Source: Thermaerobacillus caldiproteolyticus (GTDB taxonomy: Bacteria; Bacillota; Bacilli; Bacillales; Anoxybacillaceae). Taken from it: 46,540 nt of DNA. Position numbers and translations under genes: made by a program. Each line of letters begins with the position of its first letter. The stretch's first letter is position 1. The notes under the pieces are model-generated. The model had not been told where the DNA came from. It was given only the letters and a program-made list of their open reading frames with translations, and searched no databases. Below are positions 12,693 to 26,525 of the stretch, one piece after another. The DNA lies in contig NZ_JACDUT010000017.1 in assembly GCF_013761245.1 (NCBI RefSeq), positions 1 through 46,540 of the forward strand. The letters run 5' to 3'.

Positions 12693-13328
12693 TTATTTCA
12701 CTTTTGCTTTAACCGCACTTTTAATAACAACTAATCCTTTTTTCGGACCAGGTACGTTTCCTTTAACAAGAATTAAATTGCGCTCTGGATCAACTTTTAC
12801 AACCGTTAAGTTTTGAACCGTTACACGTTCGCCACCCATGCGACCTGGTAGTTCTTTAGATTTGAATACGCGGTTTGGCGCAATCGGACCCATTGAACCA
12901 GGACGACGATGATAACGAGAACCGTGTGACATAGGTCCACGAGATTGTCCATGGCGTTTAATCGCACCTTGGAATCCTTTACCTTTTGAAATACCTGTTA
13001 CGTCTACAACATCGCCTTCAGCGAAAATGTCAACTTTGACTTCCTGACCAACTTCGTATTCCGCAACGTTTGCCCCGCGGATTTCACGGATGAAGCGCTT
13101 AGGTGCAGTATTCGCTTTCGCTACATGTCCTTTTTCTGGTTTATTGGCTAATTTTTCACGTTTGTCTTCAAAACCTAATTGAATCGCCTCATAGCCGTCG
13201 TTTTCAATAGTTTTCTTTTGTAAAACGACGTTTGGAGTCGCTTCAATTACTGTTACAGGAATTAAATCGCCATTTTCCGCGAATACTTGCGTCATACCAA
13301 TTTTTCTACCTAAGATTCCTTTGGTCAT
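12693..13328 (-). CDS. rplC: 50S ribosomal protein L3
   Basis: L3 starts large-subunit assembly and its loop approaches the peptidyl-transferase centre. The 211-residue product begins [16 protein letters not shown]. The central loop [24 protein letters not shown] and RPGSMGP are intact, including the glutamine that is methylated in some bacteria. It follows rpsJ by 25 bases. Confidence 0.98.
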   Translation of the reverse strand: MTKGILGRKIGMTQVFAENGDLIPVTVIEATPNVVLQKKTIENDGYEAIQLGFEDKREKLANKPEKGHVAKANTAPKRFIREIRGANVAEYEVGQEVKVDIFAEGDVVDVTGISKGKGFQGAIKRHGQSRGPMSHGSRYHRRPGSMGPIAPNRVFKSKELPGRMGGERVTVQNLTVVKVDPERNLILVKGNVPGPKKGLVVIKSAVKAKVK

Positions 13329-13353
13329 TCGTCACACCTCCTATTAAACTAAA

Positions 13354-13794
<441 letters not shown>

Positions 13795-13823
13795 ATTATA
13801 CAGATATCAGTGCTCAATTGCAA
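13795..13823 (-). promoter_or_regulatory. Proximal S10 operon promoter
   Basis: The -35 TTGCAA is at 13818-13823 and a perfect -10 TATAAT at 13795-13800, with 17 bases between. It is the nearer of two promoters upstream of rpsJ. Confidence 0.75.
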
Positions 13824-13854
13824 GTAAAATCTTGTTTACTTACACACTTCTTTT

Positions 13855-13883
13855 ATTATACATGCTGGTATATGCTATTTCAA
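13855..13883 (-). promoter_or_regulatory. Distal S10 operon promoter
   Basis: The -35 TTGAAA is at 13878-13883 and -10 TATAAT at 13855-13860, with a 17-base spacer. It lies exactly 60 bases upstream of the proximal promoter and about 40 bases after the tuf terminator. Confidence 0.7.
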
Positions 13884-13921
13884 TTCATTGTGAAATTGTT
13901 TGAATTTTACTTCATAATACT

Positions 13922-13954
13922 AAAAAACAGGCTTGTCTAAGACAAGCCTGTTTT
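13922..13954 (-). terminator. Intrinsic terminator of the str operon (after tuf)
   Basis: A perfect 14-bp stem, AAAACAGGCTTGTC with GACAAGCCTGTTTT, and a 3-base loop lies 16 bases after the tuf stop, with a run of U on its 3' side. Confidence 0.92.
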
Positions 13955-13969
13955 AGGTTTAGCTATTAA

Positions 13970-15157
<1,188 letters not shown>

Positions 15158-15217
15158 TAGAAATATCCTCCTTATTAATTAAGTGTAATTTTAAAAATTT
15201 ATAAGTATAGAATGCCT

Positions 15218-15246
15218 GGGAGCAAATACATAGCATATTTACTCCC
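15218..15246 (-). promoter_or_regulatory. Hairpin in the tuf leader
   Basis: GGGAGTAAATA and TATTTGCTCCC pair over 11 bp with one G-U pair and a 7-base loop. It lies between the putative tuf promoter and the tuf start, without a following U tract, so it is not a typical terminator. Possible stability, processing or regulatory element. Confidence 0.55.
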
Positions 15247-15262
15247 AAGTCTTACATAAGTA

Positions 15263-15291
15263 TTTATACTTGAACTATGCCTAGAAATCAA
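15263..15291 (-). promoter_or_regulatory. Putative tuf promoter
   Basis: A -35 TTGATT (15286-15291), directly next to the fusA stop codon, and a -10 TATAAA (15263-15268) are 17 bases apart. A separate tuf promoter would allow EF-Tu to exceed EF-G, as is known in B. subtilis. Confidence 0.55.
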
Positions 15292-17370
15292 TTATTCACC
15301 TTTATTTTTTTTGATGATTTCTTCAGCAATGCTTTTAGGAACTTCTTCATAGTGGTCAAATACCATGGAGAATGTTCCGCGTCCTTGAGTATTTGAACGT
15401 AATGAAGTTGCGTATCCGAACATTTCAGCAAGCGGAACCATTGCATGTACAACTTGTGCATTACCGCGAGCTTCCATGCCTTCTACACGTCCACGACGGG
15501 AAGTGATGTCACCCATAATGTCTCCAAGGTATTCTTCAGGGATAACAACTTCTACTTTCATAATTGGCTCAAGCAACACAGGATCACATTTTGCTGCTGC
15601 ATTTTTCAATGCAAGAGAGGCAGCGATTTTGAATGCCATTTCACTTGAGTCTACATCGTGGTAAGAACCATCGAATAATTTAGCTTTAATATCAACCACT
15701 GGATAGCCAGCAAGAACGCCATTTTGCATTGCGTCTTCAAGACCTGCTTGAATTGCCGGGATGTACTCTTTCGGAACAACCCCACCGACAATCGCATTTT
15801 CAAACTCGAAGCCTTTTCCTTCTTCGTTTGGAGTGAATTCGATCCAAACATGACCGTATTGACCGCGACCACCAGATTGACGCACAAATTTACCTTCTAC
15901 TTGTGCAGACTTACGGAATGTTTCGCGATATGCTACTTGTGGAGCACCAACGTTTGCTTCAACTTTGAACTCGCGACGCATACGGTCAACAATGATATCA
16001 AGGTGAAGCTCACCCATACCTGCAATGATCGTTTGACCCGTTTCTTGATCTGTCCATGCACGGAATGTTGGGTCTTCTTCTTGCAGTTTTTGTAAAGCTG
16101 TACTCATTTTATCTTGGTCAGCTTTTGATTTCGGTTCAATTGCGATCTGAATAACTGGCTCTGGGAATTGCATAGACTCTAACACAACAAGGTGCTTTTC
16201 ATCACATAGAGTATCACCAGTTGTTGTATCTTTTAAACCTACAGCTGCAGCGATATCACCTGCATATACGGTTGAGATTTCTTCGCGATGGTTCGCATGC
16301 ATTTGTAGGATACGACCGATACGTTCGCGTTTGCGTTTTGTCGAGTTCATTACATATGAGCCAGAATCTAATGTACCAGAGTAAACGCGGAAGAATGTAA
16401 GCTTACCAACATAAGGGTCAGTCATAATTTTGAACGCTAATGCCGCGAATGGTGCATCGTCACGAGATTCACGAACTACTTCTTCTTCCGTATCTGGAAC
16501 AATACCTTTAATTGGTGGAATATCCACTGGAGAAGGTAAGTAGTCGACAACACCATCAAGCATTAACTGAACACCTTTGTTTTTGAACGCAGAGCCGCAA
16601 AATACAGGGAAAAATTCAACGCTAACAGTTGCTTTTCGAATTGCAGCTTTTAGCTCTTCTACTGTAATTTCTTCCCCTTCTAAATATTTCATCATAAGCT
16701 CTTCATCAAGCTCTGCTACTGCTTCGATAAGCTTTCCGCGATATTCTTCAGCCATGTCACGATAGTCTTCAGGAATTTCAATACGCTCAATGTTTTTTCC
16801 TAGCTCATCGTGGTAGTGATATGCACACATTTCAACAAGGTCAATGATGCCAGAAAATTGATCTTCTGCACCAATTGGCAATTGAACTGGATGTGCATTT
16901 GCTTGCAAGCGTTCATGCAATGTTTTTACAGAATACAAGAAATCTGCGCCAATCTTGTCCATTTTGTTAACGAATACAATACGTGGAACTCCGTACGTAG
17001 TCGCTTGGCGCCATACTGTTTCTGTTTGTGGTTCTACCCCAGACTGTGCATCGAGTACAGCAACTGCACCGTCAAGTACGCGTAAAGAACGCTCAACTTC
17101 TACAGTGAAGTCTACGTGTCCTGGAGTATCGATGATGTTAATGCGGTGACCTTTCCATTGTGCTGTTGTTGCCGCAGACGTGATCGTAATTCCACGTTCT
17201 TGCTCTTGTTCCATCCAATCCATTGTCGCCGCGCCTTCATGCACTTCACCGATTTTATGAACGCGACCAGTGTAGAAAAGAATGCGCTCTGTTGTTGTTG
17301 TTTTACCGGCATCAATGTGAGCCATGATACCAATATTGCGAGTTTTTTCCAAGGAGAACTCTCTTGCCAT
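15292..17370 (-). CDS. fusA: Elongation factor G
   Basis: EF-G drives translocation and, with RRF, ribosome recycling. The 692-residue protein starts [20 protein letters not shown]; the GTPase P-loop AHIDAGKT is at residues 17-24, with DTPGHVDF and NKMDKIGA further on, then domains II-V ending [19 protein letters not shown]. The ATG at 17370 follows AAGGAGA; the longer reading to 17460 crosses the ribosome-binding site and is rejected. A long hairpin and weak promoter lie between rpsG and fusA. Confidence 0.98.
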   Translation of the reverse strand: MAREFSLEKTRNIGIMAHIDAGKTTTTERILFYTGRVHKIGEVHEGAATMDWMEQEQERGITITSAATTAQWKGHRINIIDTPGHVDFTVEVERSLRVLDGAVAVLDAQSGVEPQTETVWRQATTYGVPRIVFVNKMDKIGADFLYSVKTLHERLQANAHPVQLPIGAEDQFSGIIDLVEMCAYHYHDELGKNIERIEIPEDYRDMAEEYRGKLIEAVAELDEELMMKYLEGEEITVEELKAAIRKATVSVEFFPVFCGSAFKNKGVQLMLDGVVDYLPSPVDIPPIKGIVPDTEEEVVRESRDDAPFAALAFKIMTDPYVGKLTFFRVYSGTLDSGSYVMNSTKRKRERIGRILQMHANHREEISTVYAGDIAAAVGLKDTTTGDTLCDEKHLVVLESMQFPEPVIQIAIEPKSKADQDKMSTALQKLQEEDPTFRAWTDQETGQTIIAGMGELHLDIIVDRMRREFKVEANVGAPQVAYRETFRKSAQVEGKFVRQSGGRGQYGHVWIEFTPNEEGKGFEFENAIVGGVVPKEYIPAIQAGLEDAMQNGVLAGYPVVDIKAKLFDGSYHDVDSSEMAFKIAASLALKNAAAKCDPVLLEPIMKVEVVIPEEYLGDIMGDITSRRGRVEGMEARGNAQVVHAMVPLAEMFGYATSLRSNTQGRGTFSMVFDHYEEVPKSIAEEIIKKNKGE

Positions 17371-17426
17371 GGTGGTTTTTTCTCCTTCCTTAAGTAAGTA
17401 TCGTGTTTGAAAAAATCTTTGTAAAT

Positions 17427-17487
17427 ATAGGAATATAGGTGAGTGCACGAGAGGGTTCACCTCGCGTCGACTTCACCTATTTCCTAT
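17427..17487 (-). promoter_or_regulatory. Long hairpin between rpsG and fusA
   Basis: The transcript folds as ATAGGAAATAGGTGA pairing with TCACCTATATTCCTAT, about 15 bp with one bulged base, enclosing a smaller CGAG/CTCG stem. Only AU-rich sequence, not a clean U tract, follows. A TATAAT box at 17486-17491 overlaps its 5' edge but lacks a good -35, so a fusA promoter there is weakly supported. Confidence 0.55.
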
Positions 17488-17519
17488 TATACAAAAAATG
17501 GATTACACAACCATAATGA

Positions 17520-18017
<498 letters not shown>

Positions 18018-18037
18018 CTATTTTTCTTTTGTTCTCA

Positions 18038-18511
<474 letters not shown>

Positions 18512-18564
18512 TCATTATTTATGCAAAAACAAAGTTTTTGTAGTAAAATCCCACAAAAACAGTT

Positions 18565-18813
18565 TTAACGAATAATTGCAACAGCAGCAGCTCCTACTTG
18601 GATTTTGCATGCTTTTCCAAGTTTTTTCATCGAATCTACTTTTGTTACAGGAACATTCGCTTCTTTTGCTGCCTCCATAATTTTATTAATTATGGCAGAA
18701 TCAGCATCCTCAGCAAGAATAACTTCCTGCGCTTTTCCTTCTTTCAGAGCTCTCACTGTTTGTTTTGTTCCTACTACGAACTGTTTAGCCTGCAATACTT
18801 TTTCATAAGACAT
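18565..18813 (-). CDS. rplGB: L7Ae-family K-turn-binding protein (YbxF)
   Basis: An 82-residue protein beginning MSYEKVLQAKQFVVGTKQT, of the L7Ae/L30e fold. The B. subtilis homologue YbxF binds kink-turn RNA and associates with ribosomes. The core EVILAEDADSAIINKIMEAAKEANVPV is typical. The gene opens the str operon in Bacillus, between rpoC and rpsL. GGAGG sits 9 bases before the ATG. A promoter with consensus -35 lies immediately upstream (18859-18887). Confidence 0.93.
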   Translation of the reverse strand: MSYEKVLQAKQFVVGTKQTVRALKEGKAQEVILAEDADSAIINKIMEAAKEANVPVTKVDSMKKLGKACKIQVGAAAVAIIR

Positions 18814-18858
18814 ATAAAATATCCTCCAAAGTACCAGGTTTTTTGGAACACCTTTATT

Positions 18859-18887
18859 ACATTAACATTTTCTCAAGGCATTGTCAA
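18859..18887 (-). promoter_or_regulatory. str operon promoter (rplGB-rpsL-rpsG-fusA)
   Basis: A consensus -35 TTGACA (18882-18887) and a -10 TAATGT (18859-18864) are 17 bases apart, with TG one base before the -10 (extended -10). It lies just after the rpoC terminator. Confidence 0.8.
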
Positions 18888-18908
18888 CTCTATTTATAAA
18901 AATAATTT

Positions 18909-18939
18909 GTTACCGACAAGAGCTTCTCTTGTCGGTAAC
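18909..18939 (-). terminator. Terminator-like hairpin after rpoC
   Basis: A perfect 14-bp stem, GTTACCGACAAGAG with CTCTTGTCGGTAAC, and a 3-base loop lies 8 bases after the rpoC stop. The downstream U tract is imperfect (AAATTATTTTTA), so termination may be partial. Confidence 0.75.
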
Positions 18940-18946
18940 TCGTAAA

Positions 18947-21900
18947 TTATTTATTTGATGTTACTACATCCTCGTCGGCCTTTTTCTTGACTACAGGCTT
19001 AATTTTTCGGTAACGAGCCATTCCTGTTCCAGCAGGAACAAGCTTACCGATAATAACATTTTCTTTAAGACCTAGCAGCTCATCACGTTTTCCTTTAATT
19101 GCTGCGTCTGTAAGTACGCGTGTTGTTTCTTGGAAAGACGCAGCGGATAAGAACGAGTCTGTCTCAAGCGATGCTTTTGTAATACCAAGCAGCACAGGTC
19201 GAGCGGTAGCTGGTCTCTTTCCTTCAAGCAATACTTTTGCGTTTGCATCGGTAAATTGATGCACATCGAGAAGTGTACCCGGAAGCACATCTGTGTCCCC
19301 TGCATCAATGACACGAACTTTTCGAAGCATTTGACGAACCATTACTTCGATATGTTTGTCACTAATTTCTACCCCTTGCATCCGGTATACTTTTTGTACT
19401 TCACGCAATAAGTATTCTTGGACAGCAGTAATGTCTTTGACTTTGAGAAGTTCTTTCGGGTCAATCGAACCTTCTGTTAGCTCTTGGCCACGCTCAACTT
19501 GCTGACCTTCTTGGACTTTCAATCTTGCGTTGTATGGAGCGGTATATGTGCGTGTTTCCACTTCTCCTTTTACAACGATTTCTTGTTGGCGATCGCGTGT
19601 TTCATTAATAGAAACAACGACGCCGTCAATTTCTGAAATAACCGCTTGACCTTTTGGATTGCGTGCTTCAAATAGCTCTTGAACACGCGGCAAACCTTGA
19701 GTAATGTCGTCTCCGGCTACCCCACCGGTATGGAATGTACGCATCGTTAACTGCGTACCTGGCTCACCGATCGATTGGGCAGCGATGATACCGACCGCTT
19801 CTCCGACCTCTACTTCTACACCAGTCGCTAAGTTGCGACCGTAGCATTTTTTACATACGCCGTGTCTTGTATTGCATGTGAATGCGGAACGAATCCACAC
19901 TTCGTCAATTCCCGCTTTAATAATCTCATTGGCGATATCTTCTGTAATCATCTCATTTTCTCGAACGATGACTTCGCCCGTTTCTGGATGTTTCACCGTT
20001 TTTCTTGCGTAACGACCGACAATACGCTCTTCTAGTTTAACAATGACTTCTGTTCCATCTGTTAACGCTCTTACAAGCATACCGCGGTCTGTACCGCAAT
20101 CATCTTCTCTAACGATAACATCTTGAGCAACGTCAACAAGCCGTCTTGTGAGATAACCAGAGTCTGCTGTTTTAAGTGCCGTATCCGCCAGACCTTTACG
20201 CGCACCGTGCGTAGAGATAAAGTACTCTAATACCGTTAAACCTTCGCGGAACGAAGATTTAATTGGCAACTCGATAATTCGACCTGCTGGGTTGGCCATG
20301 AGACCGCGCATACCCGCAAGCTGCGTAAAGTTTGACGCGTTACCGCGAGCACCAGAGTCGCTCATCATAAAGATTGGATTTCGCTTATCCAATGATTCCA
20401 TTAGCTTGCTTTGAATTTTATCTTTCGCTGCACTCCAAATGGAAATAACGCGCTCATAACGTTCTTCATCAGTAATTAACCCGCGTCTAAACTGCTTTAA
20501 GACCGTATCGACTTTCGCTTGTGCTTCTTGTAAAATTTCTTGTTTTTCCGGCAATACGACGATATCGGCAACGCCGATGGTAATACCCGCTTTCGTTGAG
20601 TATTGGAAACCAAGATCTTTCATGCGGTCCAACATTTTTGATGTTTCCGTGATCTTGAAACGCTTAAATACTTCCGCAATGATGTTTCCAAGAATTTTTT
20701 TCTTAAATGGAGGAACAAGCTCGCGTTTGCGAATTTCCTCTTTTACATTTACACCTTTATCAAGGAAGTACTTATCAGGAGTACGTTCCTCTAGGTTTTC
20801 TTTTGTAGGCTCGTTAATGTAAGGGAACGACTTCGGTAAAATCTCGTTGAAAATTAATTTACCGACGGTCGTAATTAATAATTTATTATTTTGTTCTTCT
20901 GTGAACGTTTCGTTTTTCAATGAACCTGCATGAATGGCGATGCGGCTGTGAAGATGTACATAGCCGTTATGGTACGCCAATAACGCTTCGTCCGTATCTT
21001 TAAATACCATTCCTTCACCGATGGCACCTTCGCGTTCCATTGTTAGGTAGTAGTTTCCTAATACCATGTCTTGCGAAGGAGTAACAACCGGTTTTCCGTC
21101 TTTCGGATTCAAAATATTTTGCGCTGCAAGCATGAGTAAGCGAGCTTCCGCTTGTGCTTCTGCAGATAATGGAACGTGTACCGCCATTTGGTCACCGTCG
21201 AAGTCAGCGTTATACGCTGTACATACGAGCGGATGCAAACGAATCGCACGGCCTTCGACAAGCGTAGGCTCAAACGCTTGAATACCGAGTCTGTGCAACG
21301 TTGGGGCGCGGTTTAAAAGTACCGGGTGTTCTTTAATTACAGATTCTAACACGTCCCATACTTCCGGATGTACACGCTCAATTTTCCGTTTTGCACTTTT
21401 TATGTTGTGCGCTAATCCTCTTTCAACCAATTCTTTCATAACGAATGGCTTAAACAATTCAAGCGCCATTTCTTTCGGTAAGCCGCATTGATACATTTTT
21501 AAGTTCGGCCCTACCACAATAACGGAACGACCAGAATAGTCAACACGTTTACCGAGCAAGTTTTGACGGAACCGTCCTTGCTTACCTTTCAACATATGGG
21601 ATAAAGATTTTAGTGGCCGATTACCCGGACCTGTCACTGGACGACCGCGACGACCGTTGTCGATTAACGCATCAACCGCTTCTTGAAGCATGCGTTTCTC
21701 GTTTTGCACAATAATGCTTGGTGCCCCAAGATCTAAAAGACGTTTCAATCGATTGTTGCGGTTAATGACGCGACGATATAAATCATTTAGGTCAGATGTC
21801 GCGAAACGACCGCCATCTAATTGAACCATTGGACGTAATTCAGGCGGAATGACCGGAAGTACGTCTAAAACCATCCATGCCGGATCGTTCCCAGAGTTGC

Positions 21901-22549
21901 GGAACGCCTCTAACACTTCAAGACGTTTAATCGCCCGAGTACGTCTTTGGCCTTGAGCAGTTTTTAATTCTTCTTTTAATGCTTCGACTTCTTTTTCAAG
22001 ATCAATATCTTGAAGAAGTTTTTTAATCGCTTCTGCTCCCATGGACGCTTGAAATGATTGACCGTATTTTTCACGATACGCGCGATATTCCTTTTCAGAA
22101 AGAAGTTGTTTTTTCTCAAGCGGCGTATCGCCTGGGTCAGTTACTACATAGGAAGCAAAATAAATCACTTCTTCCAAAGCGCGTGGAGACATGTCTAAAA
22201 CAAGTCCCATACGGCTTGGGATTCCTTTGAAATACCAGATATGTGAAACAGGAGCAGCTAGTTCAATATGTCCCATGCGTTCGCGACGAACTTTAGCGCG
22301 GGTTACTTCAACACCGCAACGGTCACAAACAACACCTTTATAACGTACGCGCTTATATTTACCACAATGACATTCCCAGTCTTTCGTTGGACCGAAAATG
22401 CGCTCACAGAACAATCCGTCTTTTTCTGGCTTTAATGTACGATAGTTAATTGTCTCTGGTTTTTTTACTTCACCGTACGACCAAGAACGAATTTTTTCTG
22501 GTGAAGCAAGTCCGATTTTCATATACTCAAAATTATTTACATCTAGCAA
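18947..22549 (-). CDS. rpoC: RNA polymerase beta' subunit
   Basis: Catalytic subunit of RNA polymerase, 1200 residues, matching the B. subtilis length. The N-terminal zinc site is Cys60, Cys62, Cys75 and Cys78. The NADFDGD motif at residues 447-453 carries the three aspartates that hold catalytic magnesium. The bridge helix/trigger loop region includes [16 protein letters not shown], and a second cysteine cluster occurs in [13 protein letters not shown]. No insertion is apparent. The start [13 protein letters not shown] follows GGGAGG at short distance. It is preceded by a structured 172-base gap and followed by a terminator-like hairpin. Confidence 0.99.
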   Translation of the reverse strand: MLDVNNFEYMKIGLASPEKIRSWSYGEVKKPETINYRTLKPEKDGLFCERIFGPTKDWECHCGKYKRVRYKGVVCDRCGVEVTRAKVRRERMGHIELAAPVSHIWYFKGIPSRMGLVLDMSPRALEEVIYFASYVVTDPGDTPLEKKQLLSEKEYRAYREKYGQSFQASMGAEAIKKLLQDIDLEKEVEALKEELKTAQGQRRTRAIKRLEVLEAFRNSGNDPAWMVLDVLPVIPPELRPMVQLDGGRFATSDLNDLYRRVINRNNRLKRLLDLGAPSIIVQNEKRMLQEAVDALIDNGRRGRPVTGPGNRPLKSLSHMLKGKQGRFRQNLLGKRVDYSGRSVIVVGPNLKMYQCGLPKEMALELFKPFVMKELVERGLAHNIKSAKRKIERVHPEVWDVLESVIKEHPVLLNRAPTLHRLGIQAFEPTLVEGRAIRLHPLVCTAYNADFDGDQMAVHVPLSAEAQAEARLLMLAAQNILNPKDGKPVVTPSQDMVLGNYYLTMEREGAIGEGMVFKDTDEALLAYHNGYVHLHSRIAIHAGSLKNETFTEEQNNKLLITTVGKLIFNEILPKSFPYINEPTKENLEERTPDKYFLDKGVNVKEEIRKRELVPPFKKKILGNIIAEVFKRFKITETSKMLDRMKDLGFQYSTKAGITIGVADIVVLPEKQEILQEAQAKVDTVLKQFRRGLITDEERYERVISIWSAAKDKIQSKLMESLDKRNPIFMMSDSGARGNASNFTQLAGMRGLMANPAGRIIELPIKSSFREGLTVLEYFISTHGARKGLADTALKTADSGYLTRRLVDVAQDVIVREDDCGTDRGMLVRALTDGTEVIVKLEERIVGRYARKTVKHPETGEVIVRENEMITEDIANEIIKAGIDEVWIRSAFTCNTRHGVCKKCYGRNLATGVEVEVGEAVGIIAAQSIGEPGTQLTMRTFHTGGVAGDDITQGLPRVQELFEARNPKGQAVISEIDGVVVSINETRDRQQEIVVKGEVETRTYTAPYNARLKVQEGQQVERGQELTEGSIDPKELLKVKDITAVQEYLLREVQKVYRMQGVEISDKHIEVMVRQMLRKVRVIDAGDTDVLPGTLLDVHQFTDANAKVLLEGKRPATARPVLLGITKASLETDSFLSAASFQETTRVLTDAAIKGKRDELLGLKENVIIGKLVPAGTGMARYRKIKPVVKKKADEDVVTSNK

Positions 22550-22634
22550 GGGGCCTACCTCCCTCTTCGTCTCTAGGTTTTACCCTTATTGCTTTTAAAA
22601 CCGTTACACGATTGAAGTTAGCACGTTTATTTTT

Positions 22635-22695
22635 GTTCCACAGCCCACCGCAAACAGAGGATTGAACCCTTGTCATAATCAGGGGGCTGCGGAAC
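22635..22695 (-). promoter_or_regulatory. Structured RNA between rpoB and rpoC
   Basis: GTTCCGCAGCCC and GGGCTGTGGAAC pair over 12 bp (one G-U), closing a 37-base loop with further pairing potential. It lies in the 172-base gap between the beta and beta' genes, 86 bases before rpoC. No U tract follows, so it is not a typical terminator; RNase cleavage or a protein-binding site are options. Confidence 0.65.
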
Positions 22696-22721
22696 AGACG
22701 ATCGGCGATAGTGAAAATAGC

Positions 22722-25700
22722 TTACTCTTTTGTTACAACATCTTTTTCTTCTGTCTTTTCAGCTGTGTCCATCCCTACCGTCACTGAATCAGCTGGTTGG
22801 ACGTCATCATCCTCATCAAAGTTTTCCATGTTAATTTCTTTCTCATCGCTAGAAAGAATCGTTACATCCATTCCTAAACTTTGCAATTCTTTAATTAATA
22901 CTTTGAATGATTCTGGAACGCCTGGTTCCGGAACATTTTCGCCTTTGACGATGGCTTCATATGTTTTCACACGACCGACGACATCATCTGATTTAACAGT
23001 AAGGATTTCTTGTAACGTATAAGCAGCACCATAAGCTTCCAACGCCCAAACTTCCATCTCACCGAAGCGCTGCCCACCAAATTGCGCCTTACCACCAAGC
23101 GGTTGTTGCGTAACAAGTGAGTATGGTCCTGTCGAACGAGCATGAAGCTTATCGTCGACCATATGAGCAAGTTTAATCATATACATAATCCCAACAGATA
23201 CGCGGTTATCAAACGGTTCGCCTGTTCTTCCATCGTAAAGAACGGTTTTCCCGTCACGAGCCATTCCCGCTTCTTCTAAAATCGCCCATACATCTTCTTC
23301 GCGAGCACCGTCAAATACAGGAGACGCGACATGAAGACCAAGCTTTTTCGCTGCCATACCGAGATGTAATTCAAGCACCTGTCCGATGTTCATACGTGAA
23401 GGTACCCCTAATGGGTTTAACATGATATCGATCGGTGTACCATCAGGCAAGAACGGCATATCTTCCTCTGGTAAAATTCTTGAGATAACCCCTTTATTAC
23501 CATGGCGCCCAGCCATTTTATCTCCTTCAGAGATTTTCCGTTTTTGAACGATGTAAACACGCACAAGCTGGTTTACACCCGGTGGGAGTTCATCTCCGTC
23601 TTCTCGATTGAAGACTTTAACATCCAATACGATACCGCCGCCACCATGTGGTACACGAAGCGATGTATCGCGTACTTCACGAGCTTTTTCGCCGAAAATA
23701 GCATGGAGTAGACGTTCCTCTGCAGTCAGTTCCGTTACCCCTTTTGGCGTAACTTTACCGACAAGCAAATCACCGTCTTTCACTTCTGCACCAATGCGAA
23801 CGATACCGCGTTCATCCAAGTTGCGTAACGCATCTTCACCGACGTTCGGAATATCGCGTGTAATTTCCTCTGGCCCAAGTTTTGTATCGCGAGATTCAGA
23901 TTCATATTCTTCAATATGAATGGATGTATACACATCTTCTTTAACAAGCCGTTCGCTCATAATAATAGCGTCTTCGTAGTTATATCCATCCCATGTCATG
24001 AAGGCAACAAGCACGTTACGGCCAAGTGCAAGTTCTCCTTTTTCCATGGATGGACCGTCTGCAAGAATTTCGCCTTTTTCTACGATATCGCCTTTTTTCA
24101 CAATCGGACGTTGGTTGTAACATGTTCCTTGGTTAGAGCGAACGAATTTCAAAAGGCGGTATTTATCAAGATCGCCTTTGACTTCTTGACCATCGACTTC
24201 AATTAGGCGACGAACCCAAATTTCTTTCGCCTCGACTCTTTCTACGATTCCTCTATGTTTGCAAATAACAGCAGCTCCGGAATCCTTCGCTGATACATAC
24301 TCCATTCCTGTACCAACGATCGGTGCTTCTGGCTCTAAAAGCGGCACCGCTTGACGCTGCATGTTCGCCCCCATCAATGCGCGGTTAGAGTCGTCATTTT
24401 CTAAGAATGGAATGCAGGCTGTCGCTGCTGATACAACTTGCTTTGGTGATACGTCCATGTAGTCCACACGATCGCGTTTGACAACGATGTTCTCACCGCG
24501 GAAACGCGCAACAATATCTTCATCTAAAAACGTTCCATCTTCAGCAATGCGCGCATTTGCTTGGGCAACCACATAGTTATCTTCTTCGTCGGCTGTTAAG
24601 TAGTCAATGCGATTTGTCACTTTTCCTGTTTCAGGGTCAACACGACGGTATGGCGTTTCGATGAACCCGAATTTATTCACTTTCGCATACGTAGAAAGCG
24701 AGTTAATTAACCCGATGTTCGGACCCTCTGGTGTTTCAATCGGACACATGCGGCCATAGTGAGAATAGTGAACGTCACGCACTTCAAAGCCAGCACGTTC
24801 GCGAGTTAAACCACCTGGTCCTAGTGCAGAAAGACGACGTTTATGCGTTAATTCCGCAAGCGGGTTCGTTTGATCCATGAACTGTGAAAGTTGCGAGCTG
24901 CCGAAAAACTCTTTAATCGCCGCAATCACAGGACGAATGTTGATCAGTTGTTGCGGTGTAATCGTATTTGTGTCTTGAATCGACATACGCTCACGCACAA
25001 CGCGTTCCATTCGTGATAATCCAATTCTAAATTGGTTTTGCAATAGCTCACCAACAGAGCGGAGACGACGATTTCCTAAATGGTCAATGTCATCTGTATC
25101 TCCTACCCCATGTAGCAAGTTAAAGAAATAGCTAATGGAAGCAATAATATCCCCCGGCGTAATGTGCTTTACATCCTCCGCAATATAGCCGTTACCAATC
25201 ACATTGATAATTTGTTCGCCATCTGGATCATCCGGCGAATAAATTTTAATTGATTGCAACGTAAACTCTTCATCTACAACGCCACCGGAAGGCTTGTAGA
25301 CGCGAAAACCAACTCCATTTTCTAATTGCGGCAAGATTCGATCCAATGTTCTGCGGTCGATGATCGTACCTTTTTCAGCAATAATCTCGCCTGTTTCTGG
25401 GTCCACAAGTGTTTCAGCCAGACGTTGGTTAAAGAGTCGATTCTTAATATGAAGTTTTTTATTGATTTTATAGCGTCCTACACTCGCTAAGTCATAACGT
25501 TTTGGATCAAAGAAGCGAGAAATTAATAGACTTTTTGCGTTTTCAACCGTTGGTGGTTCACCTGGGCGTAAGCGCTCATAAATTTCAATCAACGCTTTTT
25601 CCGTGCTTTCCGTATTATCTTTTTCAAGGGTATTGCGAAGATACTCATTATCACCGATTAAATCGATAATTTCTTGATCAGATCCAAACCCAAGAGCACG

Positions 25701-26288
25701 GAGCAGTACAGTTACAGGTAGTTTACGAGTTCGGTCAATGCGTACATACACAACATCTTTTGCGTCGGTTTCGTATTCAAGCCATGCACCGCGGTTTGGA
25801 ATGACTGTCGCGGAAAAACCTCGTTTTCCGTTTTTATCGACTTTACCGCTATAATATACACTTGGTGAGCGAACAAGCTGGGAAACAATAACACGTTCAG
25901 CACCGTTGATGATGAACGTCCCTGTTTCTGTCATAAGAGGGAAGTCTCCCATAAAGACATCCTGCTCTTTCACTTCACCTGTTTCCTTATTAATCAAGCG
26001 AACTTTAACACGGAGTGGTGCAGCATATGTAACATCCCGTTCTTTTGCTTCTTCAACAGAATACTTTGGTTCGCCTAAGCTATAATCAACAAATTCAAGG
26101 GAAAGGTTTCCGGCAAAATCTTCAATTGGGGAAATTTCTTTAAACATTTCCCGCAAACCTTCATCAAGAAACCATTGATAAGAGGAAGTTTGAATTTCGA
26201 TAAGATTTGGCAATTCTAATACTTCACTAATACGCGCGTAACTTCTTCGTTGGCGGTGTCGTCCATATTGAACTAGTTGACCTGTCAA
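22722..26288 (-). CDS. rpoB: RNA polymerase beta subunit
   Basis: The beta subunit forms the active-site cleft and the rifampicin pocket. The product from [20 protein letters not shown] is 1188 residues. The start is TTG at 26288, with GAGGGG 8 bases upstream; the GTG at 26297 overlaps that site and is rejected, and B. subtilis RpoB also begins MTGQLVQYG. The rifampicin cluster (about residues 460-490) contains [10 protein letters not shown] and [14 protein letters not shown] with the sensitive-type Gln, His and Ser. The C-terminal tail is acidic ([13 protein letters not shown]). Its promoter lies 209 bases upstream. Confidence 0.99.
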   Translation of the reverse strand: MTGQLVQYGRHRQRRSYARISEVLELPNLIEIQTSSYQWFLDEGLREMFKEISPIEDFAGNLSLEFVDYSLGEPKYSVEEAKERDVTYAAPLRVKVRLINKETGEVKEQDVFMGDFPLMTETGTFIINGAERVIVSQLVRSPSVYYSGKVDKNGKRGFSATVIPNRGAWLEYETDAKDVVYVRIDRTRKLPVTVLLRALGFGSDQEIIDLIGDNEYLRNTLEKDNTESTEKALIEIYERLRPGEPPTVENAKSLLISRFFDPKRYDLASVGRYKINKKLHIKNRLFNQRLAETLVDPETGEIIAEKGTIIDRRTLDRILPQLENGVGFRVYKPSGGVVDEEFTLQSIKIYSPDDPDGEQIINVIGNGYIAEDVKHITPGDIIASISYFFNLLHGVGDTDDIDHLGNRRLRSVGELLQNQFRIGLSRMERVVRERMSIQDTNTITPQQLINIRPVIAAIKEFFGSSQLSQFMDQTNPLAELTHKRRLSALGPGGLTRERAGFEVRDVHYSHYGRMCPIETPEGPNIGLINSLSTYAKVNKFGFIETPYRRVDPETGKVTNRIDYLTADEEDNYVVAQANARIAEDGTFLDEDIVARFRGENIVVKRDRVDYMDVSPKQVVSAATACIPFLENDDSNRALMGANMQRQAVPLLEPEAPIVGTGMEYVSAKDSGAAVICKHRGIVERVEAKEIWVRRLIEVDGQEVKGDLDKYRLLKFVRSNQGTCYNQRPIVKKGDIVEKGEILADGPSMEKGELALGRNVLVAFMTWDGYNYEDAIIMSERLVKEDVYTSIHIEEYESESRDTKLGPEEITRDIPNVGEDALRNLDERGIVRIGAEVKDGDLLVGKVTPKGVTELTAEERLLHAIFGEKAREVRDTSLRVPHGGGGIVLDVKVFNREDGDELPPGVNQLVRVYIVQKRKISEGDKMAGRHGNKGVISRILPEEDMPFLPDGTPIDIMLNPLGVPSRMNIGQVLELHLGMAAKKLGLHVASPVFDGAREEDVWAILEEAGMARDGKTVLYDGRTGEPFDNRVSVGIMYMIKLAHMVDDKLHARSTGPYSLVTQQPLGGKAQFGGQRFGEMEVWALEAYGAAYTLQEILTVKSDDVVGRVKTYEAIVKGENVPEPGVPESFKVLIKELQSLGMDVTILSSDEKEINMENFDEDDDVQPADSVTVGMDTAEKTEEKDVVTKE

Positions 26289-26365
26289 CTGATTCACCCC
26301 TCAAATTCAAGCATTAATAAAATCGAAGGTAACCCTCAACATGTTTGCCTTACTATCAGACAAAA

Positions 26366-26445
26366 GAAAAATGGTTTCTATGAAGAAAACCACATTTTCA
26401 CCTATTTATTGATTTTATAATTTTTCCCATTAAGGGTAAAATTAT
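26366..26445 (-). promoter_or_regulatory. rpoB leader with two hairpins
   Basis: The 200-base rpoB leader has two AT-rich stems: ATAATTTT/AAAATTAT with a CCC/GGG inner part (26417-26445), and TGGTTT/AAACCA followed by a U-rich stretch ATTTTTC (about 26366-26395). The second resembles a weak intrinsic terminator, so premature termination before rpoB is possible. Confidence 0.4.
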
Positions 26446-26496
26446 ACCTATTACATATTTGATATCCGATTGAGGCTACACATTTGGCATTTTATA

Positions 26497-26525
26497 ATGG
26501 TATCATAAACAAAAAAAGCTGTCAA
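26497..26525 (-). promoter_or_regulatory. rpoB promoter
   Basis: A consensus -35 TTGACA (26520-26525) overlaps the ybxB stop codon, and -10 TACCAT (26497-26502) follows after 17 bases with TG one base before it. It drives rpoB-rpoC. Confidence 0.75.

Noticed and set aside
24800-24960. Rifampicin-resistance substitution in rpoB
   Set aside because: The cluster reads with the usual sensitive-type Gln, Asp, His and Ser residues.
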